64,000 nt of DNA from Bremerella sp. JC817 (GTDB lineage Bacteria > Planctomycetota > Planctomycetia > Pirellulales > Pirellulaceae), in NCBI RefSeq assembly GCF_040718835.1, contig NZ_JBFEFG010000281.1:930001-994000 (forward strand), in the 5' to 3' direction. The notes beneath the pieces were generated by a model. It was not told where the DNA came from. It did not search any database and worked only from the letters and a program-made list of their open reading frames with translations. This document shows positions 1 through 8,558 of the stretch, piece by piece; positions within the stretch are counted from its first letter, which is position 1, and each line of letters starts with the position of its first letter. The position numbers and the translations under genes are program-made.

Positions 1-886
1 CAGTGCGACACCACTGCTCGATGACGGCATCGACAATCTTCTGTCGGTTCTCAGCCAGTTGCTCATCGTGCGTCGACTGCGATTCCATTTGCTCCAGGAC
101 CTTCAAGGCCTGGTCACAGTCGCGTTGGCTGACACATGCCACCGCCCAGTTATTCAAGATGGCGGTATGGTTTCGCCGAGCCGCGGCATCGTTGGGATCG
201 AGACGCAAGGCGAACTCGAGCAATTGCATGGCCTGGGCATAGTCTCCGCCGGCAGCCGCGATGCTCGCTTTGTTGTAGGGAATCTTGGCGGCAAGACCGC
301 GTGCCGAGAGCGTTCGAGCCTCATTTCCTGCGAGTATTGCCGGGGAAGAGTCGCGGTCGTGCGGTTCCAGCAGGAACCAGGTCGGACAGGTCGTTTCGAT
401 GTCGAGCTCGGGTCGACTCAGTAGTCGACACCAGACGTGGCCACGAGTTTGCATCGCCACGGTGGGCAAGCCAGCTTGCTCGGTCAAAATCTGAAACAAG
501 ATGGTCGCCGAGACGCAGTTATAGTCACCTTCGATCAAGGCTCCGCTCAGCGTGTTTTGATTTTCGTCGTACTTCCCATTCAGCAAACGATCGTGCATCG
601 CTTGAAAGACCCATTCGCCGCGCTGCTGCAGAGTGTACTGGCCCCAACGCTCCGGAAGATTGTCTTCCATCCATTTCAAATGGTTAAGCAGTCGCTGCTG
701 AGCTTCCGCCTGGCGATTGCCATCGAGGTCGGACTCGGCTGCCCAAGCATAATCAAGAAGGGTTGCCGCACTCGCTCGAATGATGGTGACGTCACGCGAA
801 GGCATTGCCACGCTGATCGTCGTCGCCAAATAAAACAGAATCAACGTCCATAAGACGTGGTCAGATTCCTTCCAAAATCGAGCCAT
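1..886 (-). CDS. Transglutaminase-like/TPR protein, partial (C-terminus outside window)
   Basis: The minus frame is open from an ATG at 886 to the window edge (295 codons, no stop), so it is truncated by the window. An N-terminal hydrophobic segment (about residues 12-28) suggests export or a membrane anchor. The motif NCVSAT followed about 30 residues later by GHVW matches the Cys and His of transglutaminase-like folds. After it comes a TPR-like stretch containing ALRLDPNDAAARRNHTAI. This architecture (transglutaminase-like plus TPR, as in SirB1-like proteins) is known, but the substrate is not predictable. The gene is alone on its strand; tRNA-Gly lies behind its start. The C-terminal third is not visible. 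Confidence 0.75.
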   Translation of the reverse strand, partial: MARFWKESDHVLWTLILFYLATTISVAMPSRDVTIIRASAATLLDYAWAAESDLDGNRQAEAQQRLLNHLKWMEDNLPERWGQYTLQQRGEWVFQAMHDRLLNGKYDENQNTLSGALIEGDYNCVSATILFQILTEQAGLPTVAMQTRGHVWCRLLSRPELDIETTCPTWFLLEPHDRDSSPAILAGNEARTLSARGLAAKIPYNKASIAAAGGDYAQAMQLLEFALRLDPNDAAARRNHTAILNNWAVACVSQRDCDQALKVLEQMESQSTHDEQLAENRQKIVDAVIEQWCRT

Positions 887-1097
887 TCCATCACCGACCG
901 GGATTGGGTTATCGGGAGAGTTTTACAAGTGTGCGCGCCGGTGATCTGCACGATGGAAAGCCGTCGAAGTTTTTCTGGTGCTTACCTCTTGCCCAACTGA
1001 CAGATGCGGAAAAACCGCTAGAACCGGATTGTTGGACTACACAAATCGAGCAATCCGTGACCAGCCACCGGCTGATTAAATTCGCCAAGGCACATCC

Positions 1098-1125
1098 TTG
1101 CCCAGCGTCGGGGTGGCGTTATATT
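1098..1125 (+). promoter_or_regulatory. Candidate sigma-70-type promoter of tRNA-Gly
   Basis: TTGCCC (1098-1103), a 16-nt spacer and TATATT (1120-1125) would start transcription about 8 nt before the tRNA. This is inferred from motif and position only. Confidence 0.45.
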
Positions 1126-1139
1126 AGGTGAAGTCGCTC

Positions 1140-1210
1140 GCGGGTGTAGCTCAATGGTAGAGCCCTTGCTTCCCAAGCAAGTTACGAGGGTTCGATTCCC
1201 TTCACCCGCT
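1140..1210 (+). tRNA. tRNA-Gly (anticodon CCC)
   Basis: Cloverleaf read directly. The acceptor stem is GCGGGTG/CACCCGC. The anticodon stem CTTGC (1165-1169)/GCAAG (1177-1181) encloses the loop TTCCCAA with CCC at 1172-1174. The T arm contains GGTTCGATTCC. The discriminator base is T1210 and no CCA is encoded; length is 71 nt, usual for tRNA-Gly. It reads GGG codons. A terminator hairpin follows at once, so it is a single-gene transcript. Confidence 0.96.
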
Positions 1211-1217
1211 CTTCATC

Positions 1218-1252
1218 AAAAAAGCCCACGCTTTCATGGCGTGGGCTTTTTT
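1218..1252. terminator. Bidirectional rho-independent terminator
   Basis: Perfect stem GCCCACGC/GCGTGGGC with loop TTTCATG, flanked by A6 and T6. It can end the tRNA transcript on the plus strand and the small secreted-protein gene on the minus strand. Confidence 0.9.
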
Positions 1253-1279
1253 CGTTCCAAGCTTGATCGATTGGACTGG

Positions 1280-1657
1280 CTATTTCACTTCCAGCATGTA
1301 GTCGAAGGTCGTTGGCTTGTCGCCGGTTGGCCACTTCACCGTGACACTGACTTTGACTTTTCCCTTTTCCGAAGGCAGGACCACCACGCGTTTGTGAGCC
1401 GGTCCGAGCAGGGCCGGGCCACCGTTGACCTGCTTCAGATCGTACAACTTAGCCGTGGCAGGACCTTCGACGGCGATCTCGAATTGCGAGCCAGCAATTC
1501 CCTTTGGAGCGATCACAACGACATCTTCCGTGGTCAGCTCGACCACTTTCTTCGCGTCCAAAGCGCCTTCGATTTCCAAAATGGTCGCGGCTTCCGCAGT
1601 GGCGACGGTCCAACCTACCAGCAGCGTCAAACTGAACAGGGCAATCCAACGTTTCAT
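1280..1657 (-). CDS. Small secreted hypothetical protein
   Basis: 125 residues. The frame is open much further upstream, but the start at ATG 1657 is chosen because GGAG lies about 8 nt before it and it begins a clean signal peptide (MKRWIALFSLTLLVGW to about residue 24, ending AEA). An in-frame ATG two codons earlier (1663) sits too close to the purine run. The mature protein is about 100 residues with alternating Val/Lys and Thr that suggests a small beta-sandwich. No family recognised. The gene is monocistronic and ends at the bidirectional hairpin next to tRNA-Gly. Confidence 0.75.
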   Translation of the reverse strand: MKRWIALFSLTLLVGWTVATAEAATILEIEGALDAKKVVELTTEDVVVIAPKGIAGSQFEIAVEGPATAKLYDLKQVNGGPALLGPAHKRVVVLPSEKGKVKVSVTVKWPTGDKPTTFDYMLEVK

Positions 1658-1870
1658 CACCATCTCTCCTCGATTTGCGAATAACAGCCTGGCTTCCTCG
1701 AATCGGGAGCGGCTGATCATGTCACTTGAATCGACACCTTTCACCCGAAAGGCATCGCTACAAAACGTTACTACAGAAAACGAATGACGACGGTGTTTTG
1801 TTTCGAAGGTCGATTCGGGGTAAGCTGAAAGCATCCTTTCTGGTCCCCTTCCCTCCTCCCCTTCTTCACC

Positions 1871-2812
1871 ATGCGAGCCACCATGTCCTATCGATTTACT
1901 GCAGTTATTGGCCTGATCTTCGCCCTGACAGCGGTTGTTTCCCCTTCGACCGCCACCGCAGCCGAACCGGTCGACGTTTATATTCTGTCGGGACAATCGA
2001 ACATGGCAGGTAGTGGTGCGAAAGCGCAACTGCCGGAAAGCTGGCAAAAGTCGCTCCCTTCGGTGCAGTATTGGGATGGGAAGCAGTTCGTCGAGTTCGC
2101 TCCCAATTCGTTGAACTTGAATGGTGGCGGCCGCTTTGGACCGGAAGTCGGTTTCGCAGGCACGTTTGCTTCCCTGCTACCCAACCAGAAGATCTACATC
2201 GTGAAGTTCGCCTTGAGTGGGCAACCACTACACGCCGGGTTCAACGGAGCGAAGTGGACCGGCGAAGAGCCCGGCCCCAACCGGGGAACCTTCTACCCTG
2301 GGATCTCGCCTGACGATCCGAACATGGGCAATCACTACAAGCGACTCCGCGACCAGTTCACCAAGGCTTTCGAGGCCTTGAAGGCGGATGGCAAGGAACC
2401 GCAATTGAAAGGCGTAGCCTGGATGCAAGGCGAAGCGGACGCCAAGCAAGAGGTGTCGGCCACCAAGTACGATCAATCGATCGCGCTGTTGAAGGCTCGG
2501 ATTGAAGAAGATTGCCAGAGCCAGCCAGTCCCGTTCGTCATGGGGGAAGTCCTGCCCAACGTACCTTGGATGGAACGTTTCACCCATCGCAATGAAATTC
2601 GAGCCCAGCAGGCAGCCGTCGATATGCGAAGCGGTTCAGACCTGGCGATTCGTGGTGTGTGGACCGTGCCGACTGACGGAATGCCGCTGCTAGCAGACAC
2701 TGTCCATTACGACACCACCGGGCAATTGATGCTGGGGACTTCGTTCGCATTGGGCATGATGGAGGCGGCAAATCAGATGAAAATGCTTTCCGCCAACGAC
2801 GATCCTGAATAA
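1871..2812 (+). CDS. Secreted SASA-family (sialate O-acetylesterase-type) carbohydrate esterase
   Basis: 313 residues with an N-terminal signal peptide ending near ATAAEP (about 31). The SGNH-like nucleophile block SGQSNM follows at once, WMQGEAD is the second conserved block, and the C-terminal DTVHYDTTGQ supplies the Asp/His block. The SASA family (formerly DUF303) removes acetyl groups from sugars outside the cytoplasm. Substrate unknown; in marine planctomycetes acetylated polysaccharides are likely targets (inference). A second family member lies at 36724-37692. No clear ribosome-binding site; the start could also be the ATG at 1883. Confidence 0.85.
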   Translation: MRATMSYRFTAVIGLIFALTAVVSPSTATAAEPVDVYILSGQSNMAGSGAKAQLPESWQKSLPSVQYWDGKQFVEFAPNSLNLNGGGRFGPEVGFAGTFASLLPNQKIYIVKFALSGQPLHAGFNGAKWTGEEPGPNRGTFYPGISPDDPNMGNHYKRLRDQFTKAFEALKADGKEPQLKGVAWMQGEADAKQEVSATKYDQSIALLKARIEEDCQSQPVPFVMGEVLPNVPWMERFTHRNEIRAQQAAVDMRSGSDLAIRGVWTVPTDGMPLLADTVHYDTTGQLMLGTSFALGMMEAANQMKMLSANDDPE

Positions 2813-3022
2813 ATCGTCTGCTAGCAGGCCCCCCGCTGAAATGCGTTCGCCGGCACGACTGATATTGCTGGCAAACCCAAATCGCGGTAGCTTTCTCCGG
2901 TTCCTTTTCGCCGAGCTGGCATTGGGCAATGGATGTGCCTCTGCTGCGGCGACTTTCAAGAAGCCTGGCGTTCGAATATCTCGGGCGTTTTAGGTTCCTA
3001 CCGAAGATTGCACGACCCTAGC

Positions 3023-5059
3023 ATGAAGTATCTCCTGTTCGCGATTCGCCACTGTGTTTCCAAATACCGTTGGTCAATCATTGGCTCGATGATTTGCTCC
3101 CTGTTGGTTGGGGTGCTGTGGGGAGCCAATATCGGTGCGGTCTATCCTTTCGCCGAAATTATTTTCGACGGACAGAGTCTGCATGAATGGGCCGATCGCG
3201 AAACGGTCAACTGCAACACGCAAATCGCCCGTCTGAACACCGAAATTCAAGATCTCCAGGCAGAGCTTCCGCAAGAGAACGACGCCCAAGAAGCCGCGGA
3301 GATGAAAACGCGCATTCGCCAGGCCGAAAGCGAGATCTCTGGCTGGCAAGGCAAGTTGAATAACGTCGAGAAATCGAAGCCTTACATCGAGTCGTATGCG
3401 CCCGAAAGTCCGTTCAATACGTTGCTGCTGTTAGTTGGTTTCCTGCTGGTTGGCACCATGCTGAAAGGTTTGTTCCTTTCGCTCAGCATGATGCTGGTGG
3501 CTCGGGCCACGCAGTTGACGGCGCTCGATTTGAAGCACGAACTGTTCGAGAAACTCCTCGATATCCGGCTCGGCAAAGCGAACATCTCGGCCGGCGACTC
3601 GACGACCCGTATGCAGGGCGACGTCGGCTCGATTGGTGCGGCCCTGGAAATTTTGTTCGGCAAGTCGGTTCGTGAACCTATCAAGATGTTTGCCTGCCTC
3701 GCAGGTGCGGCCTACATCAACTGGCGTCTGCTGATTCTGTCGCTGATCATCGCTCCGATCGCCGCCTTTGTGCTGTATCGCCTCGCTCGGACCATCAAAG
3801 AACTGAACGTCCGCTCGATCTTGATCAACGGCATGATCACCGGCTTCTTCCTCCAGATCATGGAAGGCTATCACGTCGTCAAAGCGTATGGCACCGAAGA
3901 ATACGAGAAGGAACGCTTCGAAGCGAAGTCGCGTCAGGCCTATTGGGAACGGGTCAAAATCCAGTTCTTCAACTCGATGGTCCGCGTCAACAACGAAGTC
4001 CTCGGCCTCGGCATGGTCTGCTTGTCGATGATTGCCGGCGGTTACCTGGTGCTGAATCAAGAGACGCACATCTTTGGCATTCCTCTGGCTGATAAGCCGA
4101 TGGAACTGGGCTCGATCCTGGCGTTTTACGCCTTCCTGATTGGTTGTACCGATCCCCTGCGAAAGCTGGGAGACGTGTTCGGTTCGATCCAGGCAGGTAT
4201 TGCCAGTGCCGAGTTGGTTTACCCAATGCTGCAAGCCGATCCACCGATCCTCGATCCTAAAGACCCCGTTGCCATCGACAGCGTTGGTCGTGAAATCAAG
4301 TTCGAGAACCTCGAGTTCTGCTACATCGACAACACGCCGGTGCTGAAGAAATTGAACCTGACCATTCGCCAAGGGGAAACGGTGGCGATTGTCGGGCCCA
4401 ATGGATGCGGCAAAAGCACGCTAATCAACCTGATGATGCGGTTCTACGATCCTGACCAAGGATCGGTCCAAGTCGGCGGGGTCGATATCCGCAACTTCAC
4501 CCAGCATGACCTCCGTAGCCAAATCGCTTTGGTGACGCAGTCGACCGTCCTGTTCAACGAATCGATCCTCGAGAACATTCGTTACGGCCGCATGGATGCC
4601 ACCGACGAAGAAGTGTACGAAGCCTCGAAGCTGGCCTACGTCGATCAGTTCATTCAGACGCACATGTCGCATGGCTACGACACGCTGTGTGGCGACAGCG
4701 GTAAGAATCTTTCTGGCGGTCAGCGTCAGCGAGTTTCGATCGCCCGAGCCCTGCTCCGCGATCCTGACATCATCATCATGGATGAAGCGACCAGCCAGAT
4801 CGACATGGAAAGCGAACGCTTGATCCACGAGAGCCTGAAGAACTGCATCGCTGGGCGTACTGCGATCTTGATCACGCACCGAGCAAGCACACTGCAACTG
4901 GCCGACCGCATTGTCGTCATGAACCATGGCGAGATCGAAGCAACCGGCACGCATGAAGAACTGATCGAAACCAGCAAAACCTACTGCCGACTGTACGTCG
5001 AAGACGAATCGGAAGGCCAGTCGGAAGAAGCCGCCAGCGAGAAACGCTCGGCCGCCTAA
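3023..5059 (+). CDS. ABC exporter, fused membrane and ATPase domains, with coiled-coil insert
   Basis: 678 residues from ATG 3023; the frame is open 30 codons upstream, but this ATG opens directly into TM1. Six TM segments precede a C-terminal nucleotide-binding domain with Walker A GPNGCGKST (about 458), signature LSGGQRQR (about 563), Walker B IIIMDEA (about 583) and the H-loop THR (about 618). This is an MsbA/McjD-like type IV half-transporter, probably homodimeric, exporting a lipid or other hydrophobic substrate (inference). Unusually, about 70-85 residues between TM1 and TM2 are charged and coiled-coil-like (NTEIQDLQAEL), where most exporters have a short loop. No operon partner. Confidence 0.9.
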   Translation: MKYLLFAIRHCVSKYRWSIIGSMICSLLVGVLWGANIGAVYPFAEIIFDGQSLHEWADRETVNCNTQIARLNTEIQDLQAELPQENDAQEAAEMKTRIRQAESEISGWQGKLNNVEKSKPYIESYAPESPFNTLLLLVGFLLVGTMLKGLFLSLSMMLVARATQLTALDLKHELFEKLLDIRLGKANISAGDSTTRMQGDVGSIGAALEILFGKSVREPIKMFACLAGAAYINWRLLILSLIIAPIAAFVLYRLARTIKELNVRSILINGMITGFFLQIMEGYHVVKAYGTEEYEKERFEAKSRQAYWERVKIQFFNSMVRVNNEVLGLGMVCLSMIAGGYLVLNQETHIFGIPLADKPMELGSILAFYAFLIGCTDPLRKLGDVFGSIQAGIASAELVYPMLQADPPILDPKDPVAIDSVGREIKFENLEFCYIDNTPVLKKLNLTIRQGETVAIVGPNGCGKSTLINLMMRFYDPDQGSVQVGGVDIRNFTQHDLRSQIALVTQSTVLFNESILENIRYGRMDATDEEVYEASKLAYVDQFIQTHMSHGYDTLCGDSGKNLSGGQRQRVSIARALLRDPDIIIMDEATSQIDMESERLIHESLKNCIAGRTAILITHRASTLQLADRIVVMNHGEIEATGTHEELIETSKTYCRLYVEDESEGQSEEAASEKRSAA

Positions 5060-5091
5060 GGCGTGGCCCAACCACCACGCAGCAACCACAG

Positions 5092-5125
5092 AAAAGGGCG
5101 TCGCTTAGACGCCCTTCTTCTTTTC
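5092..5125. terminator. Terminator between convergent genes
   Basis: GGGCGTC (5096-5102), loop GCTTA, GACGCCC (5108-5114), then a T/C-rich run, fits termination of the ABC exporter transcript. The TAA stop of the opposite gene lies inside the hairpin loop. Confidence 0.75.
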
Positions 5126-5470
5126 TTGCATTCGCCGAACGGCTCGTTGTTTCTTGAGGCTGGTCAGAATGTTCGAGATCGGCGAGATCGACTGACCATA
5201 TTTGAAGTCGAGCTTCTTGATCTCTTCGTGTGCTGCTTCGCGGGCAGACTTCTCCGTCAGAAAGCCGGTCATGTAGGCTTGCAGCAGAGGCTCGCCACCG
5301 TCGATCTTCACGCTGAAGACCACCCGATTCGAGATCGGACTGGCGGCTCGCTGGGCGATCTCGACCTGGTAGTCGAGGAAGGTTTCTACCTTGGGCGTCT
5401 GCATCCCCACGCGGCGAATCGACTTGGGTTTGCCGGTGCTATGCGACGAATGCTTGCGAAGATCGAACAT
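5105..5470 (-). CDS. Hypothetical basic protein, 121 aa
   Basis: The start at ATG 5470 is chosen over ATG 5497 because AGGAAAGGAG lies 9 nt upstream. The protein is soluble, rich in Lys/Arg and Ser, with the C-terminus ending in EKKKGV; no signal or TM segment. No family recognised. It lies 40 nt after the DCC-family thiol oxidoreductase gene on the same strand, so the two probably share a transcript. Confidence 0.65.
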   Translation of the reverse strand: MFDLRKHSSHSTGKPKSIRRVGMQTPKVETFLDYQVEIAQRAASPISNRVVFSVKIDGGEPLLQAYMTGFLTEKSAREAAHEEIKKLDFKYGQSISPISNILTSLKKQRAVRRMQEKKKGV

Positions 5471-5510
5471 GGCCAGGAACTCCTTTCCTAGAAACAACGA
5501 TCAGACAAAG

Positions 5511-5990
5511 CTACTTGGAATTCTGTTGGTCTGGTTTCCGCCCGAAGTGAATCTGACACGCATCGCCGCAGTCTTCACCGGTATGCTTCCCGAAGCGATA
5601 CCGAGCCGCGGCAACCTTCCGATACATCCACTTCCAAACCGGAAGTGAGCCCGGGATGTGCATCAGCGGCATCACCGGCCACAACAAAACCAACCGCCGC
5701 GTCAGGTACCGAAATGCTTCGGCCCCGCTATGCTGGCGACCTCGAATATCCGCCACCCACATCTCTTCCATCATTTGATCGAAGGTCAGATTGGGGGCCA
5801 CATCAGCAACTCGGGCATCGTGTAGCGACAAAAACGACAACCGCTTTTGCACGTCGAGCCGGTACAGAATCTTCACCCCGCCGGTACAGATTCGACAGTG
5901 ACCGTCGTAGATCACCACGTCCGTATCGGGTCGAGCGGCCGGGTCAGGCAGCCCCTTCGAGGTCTTTCGAGATTCCGTTTGCGTTACCAT
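5511..5990 (-). CDS. DCC-family (DUF393) thiol-disulfide oxidoreductase-like protein
   Basis: 159 residues from ATG 5990, which has AAGGA 8 nt upstream; the open frame extends 13 codons further without such a site. The signature VIYDGHCRICTGG gives the Asp-Gly-x-Cys-x-x-Cys that names the DCC family. The rest (SLHDARVADV, GAEAFRYL, LLWPVMPLMHIPG) matches the family pattern of a thioredoxin-like fold. Role unknown; a redox role is inferred from the CxxC. Another CxxC-like pair (CGDAC) sits near the C-terminus. Confidence 0.85.
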   Translation of the reverse strand: MVTQTESRKTSKGLPDPAARPDTDVVIYDGHCRICTGGVKILYRLDVQKRLSFLSLHDARVADVAPNLTFDQMMEEMWVADIRGRQHSGAEAFRYLTRRLVLLWPVMPLMHIPGSLPVWKWMYRKVAAARYRFGKHTGEDCGDACQIHFGRKPDQQNSK

Positions 5991-6267
5991 CTTCTCTGTC
6001 CTTGAGCCTCGTCTTGCGCGAAAAAGCAAGAATCGCTCTACCGCTTGGTATCGTCATTTTGGCAGGCGAGGCTCGTCTCATACCATCTTACCCGCAATTT
6101 CCCGAGCATTACCACTGCAACTTGGGGGCCTGTAAGTTCGGTTTTCCCTGGAAAATCAGTGGAAAATTCCGGCCCCTATCCGGTAAACTTACAAGTGCAC
6201 CGATCTTGCCTGCGAATAGCCTGGGAAGATCGTAACTCTACGTCGAAAACTACAAGGACGACGTTCC

Positions 6268-7923
6268 ATGGATACTCTTCACAAACATATCCGCAAAGCC
6301 CAGTGGCGAATGACTTTACAGCAATTCGTTGCCCGGCTGATCATTAGCCTTTCGGTGACCATGTCGCTGGCGGCCATCGCGGTTCTGCTGCCCAAATTCT
6401 GGCCGCTGGGACTCGATCGAACGGTATGGATGTGGAGCTGGATCGGCGGAGCAGGCGCCCTTGGTCTGATCCTGGCGAGCGTCTGGACCTATTTAACGCG
6501 GACATCCGCACTCGCTGCCGCCATCGAGGTGGACATTCGTTACGGCCTGAAAGAGCGTGTCTCGAGCTCGCTGTCGCTGGATGACGAAACCCGCCAGACC
6601 CCACTGGGGCAAGCCCTGATGTCCGATGCCGTTCGCCAGGTCGAACGGATCGACGTGAACGAGCGCTTCCCGATCCGTAGCGGCTGGAACGGCCTGGCAC
6701 CGATCTTCATCGTGGCTGGTGCCGTGCTGATTGCGTTGTTCGTGCCAGACGCCGTGATCGATCCGAACACCGCCAACGCCAATCCAACGCGACTCGATCC
6801 AGAACAAACCAAGGTGGTCAAAAAGACCGCCGACCAGCTTCGCAAGGAACTGCAAGAGCGTAAAGAAAAGGCCGAGGAAAAGGGCCTGGAAGAAGCGAAA
6901 GAGCTGTTCAAGAAGCTGGAAGAAGGCACCAAGGGGATCGCCAAGAAGGACAAAGTCGACCAGAAGGAAACCTTGCTGGAACTGAACGACCTGGCCAAAG
7001 AACTGAAGAAGCGTCGCGACGAACTGGCTTCGAGCGCCGAATTCAAGAAGAAGCTCGAGATGCTCAAAGACCTGCTCAAGGGTGGGCTGGCCGAGGAACT
7101 GGCGAAGGCGATGCAGAAGGGCGACCTGGGCAAAGCCTTGGAAGCGATGAAGAACCTGCAGAACAAGCTGAACAACGGCGATCTCTCGAAGGAAGAACGA
7201 GAAGAACTGGCCAAGCAGCTCGGCGAGATGGGCAAGAAGATGCAGGAAATGGCGAAGGCTCATCAGCAAGCCAAGCAGGCCCTCAAGGATCAAATCGATC
7301 AGGCTCGCCAGGCCGGCAATCAGGCCGAAGCGGAACGCCTACAGCAGCAACTCGACCAGATGAACATGCAGGATGGCCAGATGCAGCAAATGCAGCAGAT
7401 GGGTGACAATCTGGCGAAGGCCTCGGACGCCCTGCAGAACGGTCAGCAGCAGCAGGCCGCTGATCAGATGAACCAGATGGCCCAGCAGATGCAAGACCTG
7501 CAAGCCCAGCTCGACGAGCTGGAGATGCTGGATGGTGCCATGGACCAGATGGAAGCAGCTCGCAACCAGATGTGCAAAGCCTGCCAGCCTGGCCAGAACG
7601 GGATGATGGGGCAAAACGGCATGATGGGCCAGCGTCCCGGTAACGGCATGGGTCGTGGTCAGGGACAAGGCGATCGTCCAGAAGAGGAAAACGAAACGGG
7701 TGCCTACGACTCGCAAGTTCGTGCCGATCCGAAGAACGGCAAGGGTGTGATCGTCGATTACGTCGACGGAAAGAACCGCGCCGGACAGACCTTGATCGAC
7801 ATCAAGGCCGCAATGGAATCGGAATCGTCGCTCGGCAGCGATGCGTTGACCGAAACCCGCCTGTCGAGGGATCACCAGCAGAACGCTCAGGAATACTTCG
7901 ACATGGTTCGCGAAGGCCGTTAA
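6268..7923 (+). CDS. Membrane protein with long Glu/Lys- and Gln/Met-rich coiled coil
   Basis: 551 residues; AAGGA 9 nt before the start. Two adjacent TM helices (about 24-45 and 52-74) and a third (about 145-165) come first. Then about 270 residues are heptad-like, first Lys/Glu-rich (KELQERKEKAEEKG), then very Gln/Met-rich (QQQLDQMNMQDGQMQQM). The C-terminal part has a short CKAC motif and Gly/Met repeats (NGMMGQNGMMGQ). The N-terminal half resembles DUF4175-like proteins (weak, from pattern only). Probably a membrane-anchored structural or scaffolding protein; function unknown. Confidence 0.8.
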   Translation: MDTLHKHIRKAQWRMTLQQFVARLIISLSVTMSLAAIAVLLPKFWPLGLDRTVWMWSWIGGAGALGLILASVWTYLTRTSALAAAIEVDIRYGLKERVSSSLSLDDETRQTPLGQALMSDAVRQVERIDVNERFPIRSGWNGLAPIFIVAGAVLIALFVPDAVIDPNTANANPTRLDPEQTKVVKKTADQLRKELQERKEKAEEKGLEEAKELFKKLEEGTKGIAKKDKVDQKETLLELNDLAKELKKRRDELASSAEFKKKLEMLKDLLKGGLAEELAKAMQKGDLGKALEAMKNLQNKLNNGDLSKEEREELAKQLGEMGKKMQEMAKAHQQAKQALKDQIDQARQAGNQAEAERLQQQLDQMNMQDGQMQQMQQMGDNLAKASDALQNGQQQQAADQMNQMAQQMQDLQAQLDELEMLDGAMDQMEAARNQMCKACQPGQNGMMGQNGMMGQRPGNGMGRGQGQGDRPEEENETGAYDSQVRADPKNGKGVIVDYVDGKNRAGQTLIDIKAAMESESSLGSDALTETRLSRDHQQNAQEYFDMVREGR

Positions 7924-7950
7924 TAGCCCGTCTTCGCTATGAAACAGAAG

Positions 7951-8005
7951 AAGCCCTGAAAGGGAAACCGGTAACTCCGGCGTCTCTTTCAGGGCTTTCT
8001 TTTTT
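7951..8005 (+). terminator. Rho-independent terminator of the coiled-coil gene
   Basis: AAGCCCTGAAAG (7951-7962) pairs with CTTTCAGGGCTT (7986-7997), a 12-bp perfect stem followed by TCTTTTTT. Confidence 0.88.
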
Positions 8006-8054
8006 ATCTACCCCACGATCGCATCCTGATGGCAGGACCGACCCGTTCGGCTGA

Positions 8055-8258
8055 CTAGCCGTTCATCCGCTTGGGAATCGTGAAGCTGTAGAGAATGACA
8101 ATCGCTCCGCTCGACATCATGCTCCAAGGAGCCCAGTCTGGAGGCGTGAACGAACGAGGGCCACCTTCCGCGGCCATCATGGCCGAATCGACGACCAGAC
8201 ACTCAGCCCCGACAATGATCAGCGTGATTCCGACTGCCAAAAATAGCGACCGCCACAT
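8055..8258 (-). CDS. Small two-TM membrane protein, 67 aa
   Basis: The start at ATG 8258 is chosen because AAGGAAA lies about 9 nt upstream and it leads straight into TM1 (SLFLAVGITLIIVGAECLVV). A second hydrophobic segment (MMSSGAIVILYSF) is near the C-terminus, with the acidic/proline linker PRSFTPPDWAPW between. No family recognised; single gene. Confidence 0.6.
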   Translation of the reverse strand: MWRSLFLAVGITLIIVGAECLVVDSAMMAAEGGPRSFTPPDWAPWSMMSSGAIVILYSFTIPKRMNG

Positions 8259-8558
8259 GGCAAATTTCCTTATTTTCCTCCGTGCGTTCCTGATCGACCT
8301 GAGACAGCTCAAGCCGCGGAGATCAACACCGTTCATCAGCGCATTTTCGAACGGCTTGTTGCGGTATTTATCGGCTAGCACCCGGGTAGCCGCTAGCGTG
8401 ATTTTTGGCTGGGTACTCTAACCGATACAACCGTCGAACGATGCCTGATTCGTTCAACTAGTTCGCGTCCCATTCCGCCCCGCGAGCGCGCACCAAAAAA
8501 GCCGGCAACGCATGGCTGCCGACTTCTTAATTTGGGCTCGCAACGAATCGGGATCGGC
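8259..8558. other. 300-bp intergenic region
   Basis: Holds the presumed promoter of the 67-aa membrane protein and the korAB terminator (8495-8528). No other gene is supported. Confidence 0.5.
8495..8528 (-). terminator. Terminator of korA-korB
   Basis: On the minus strand AAGTCGGCA pairs with TGCCGGCTT (one G-U), followed by a T6 run; it lies 31 nt after the korB stop. Confidence 0.75.
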
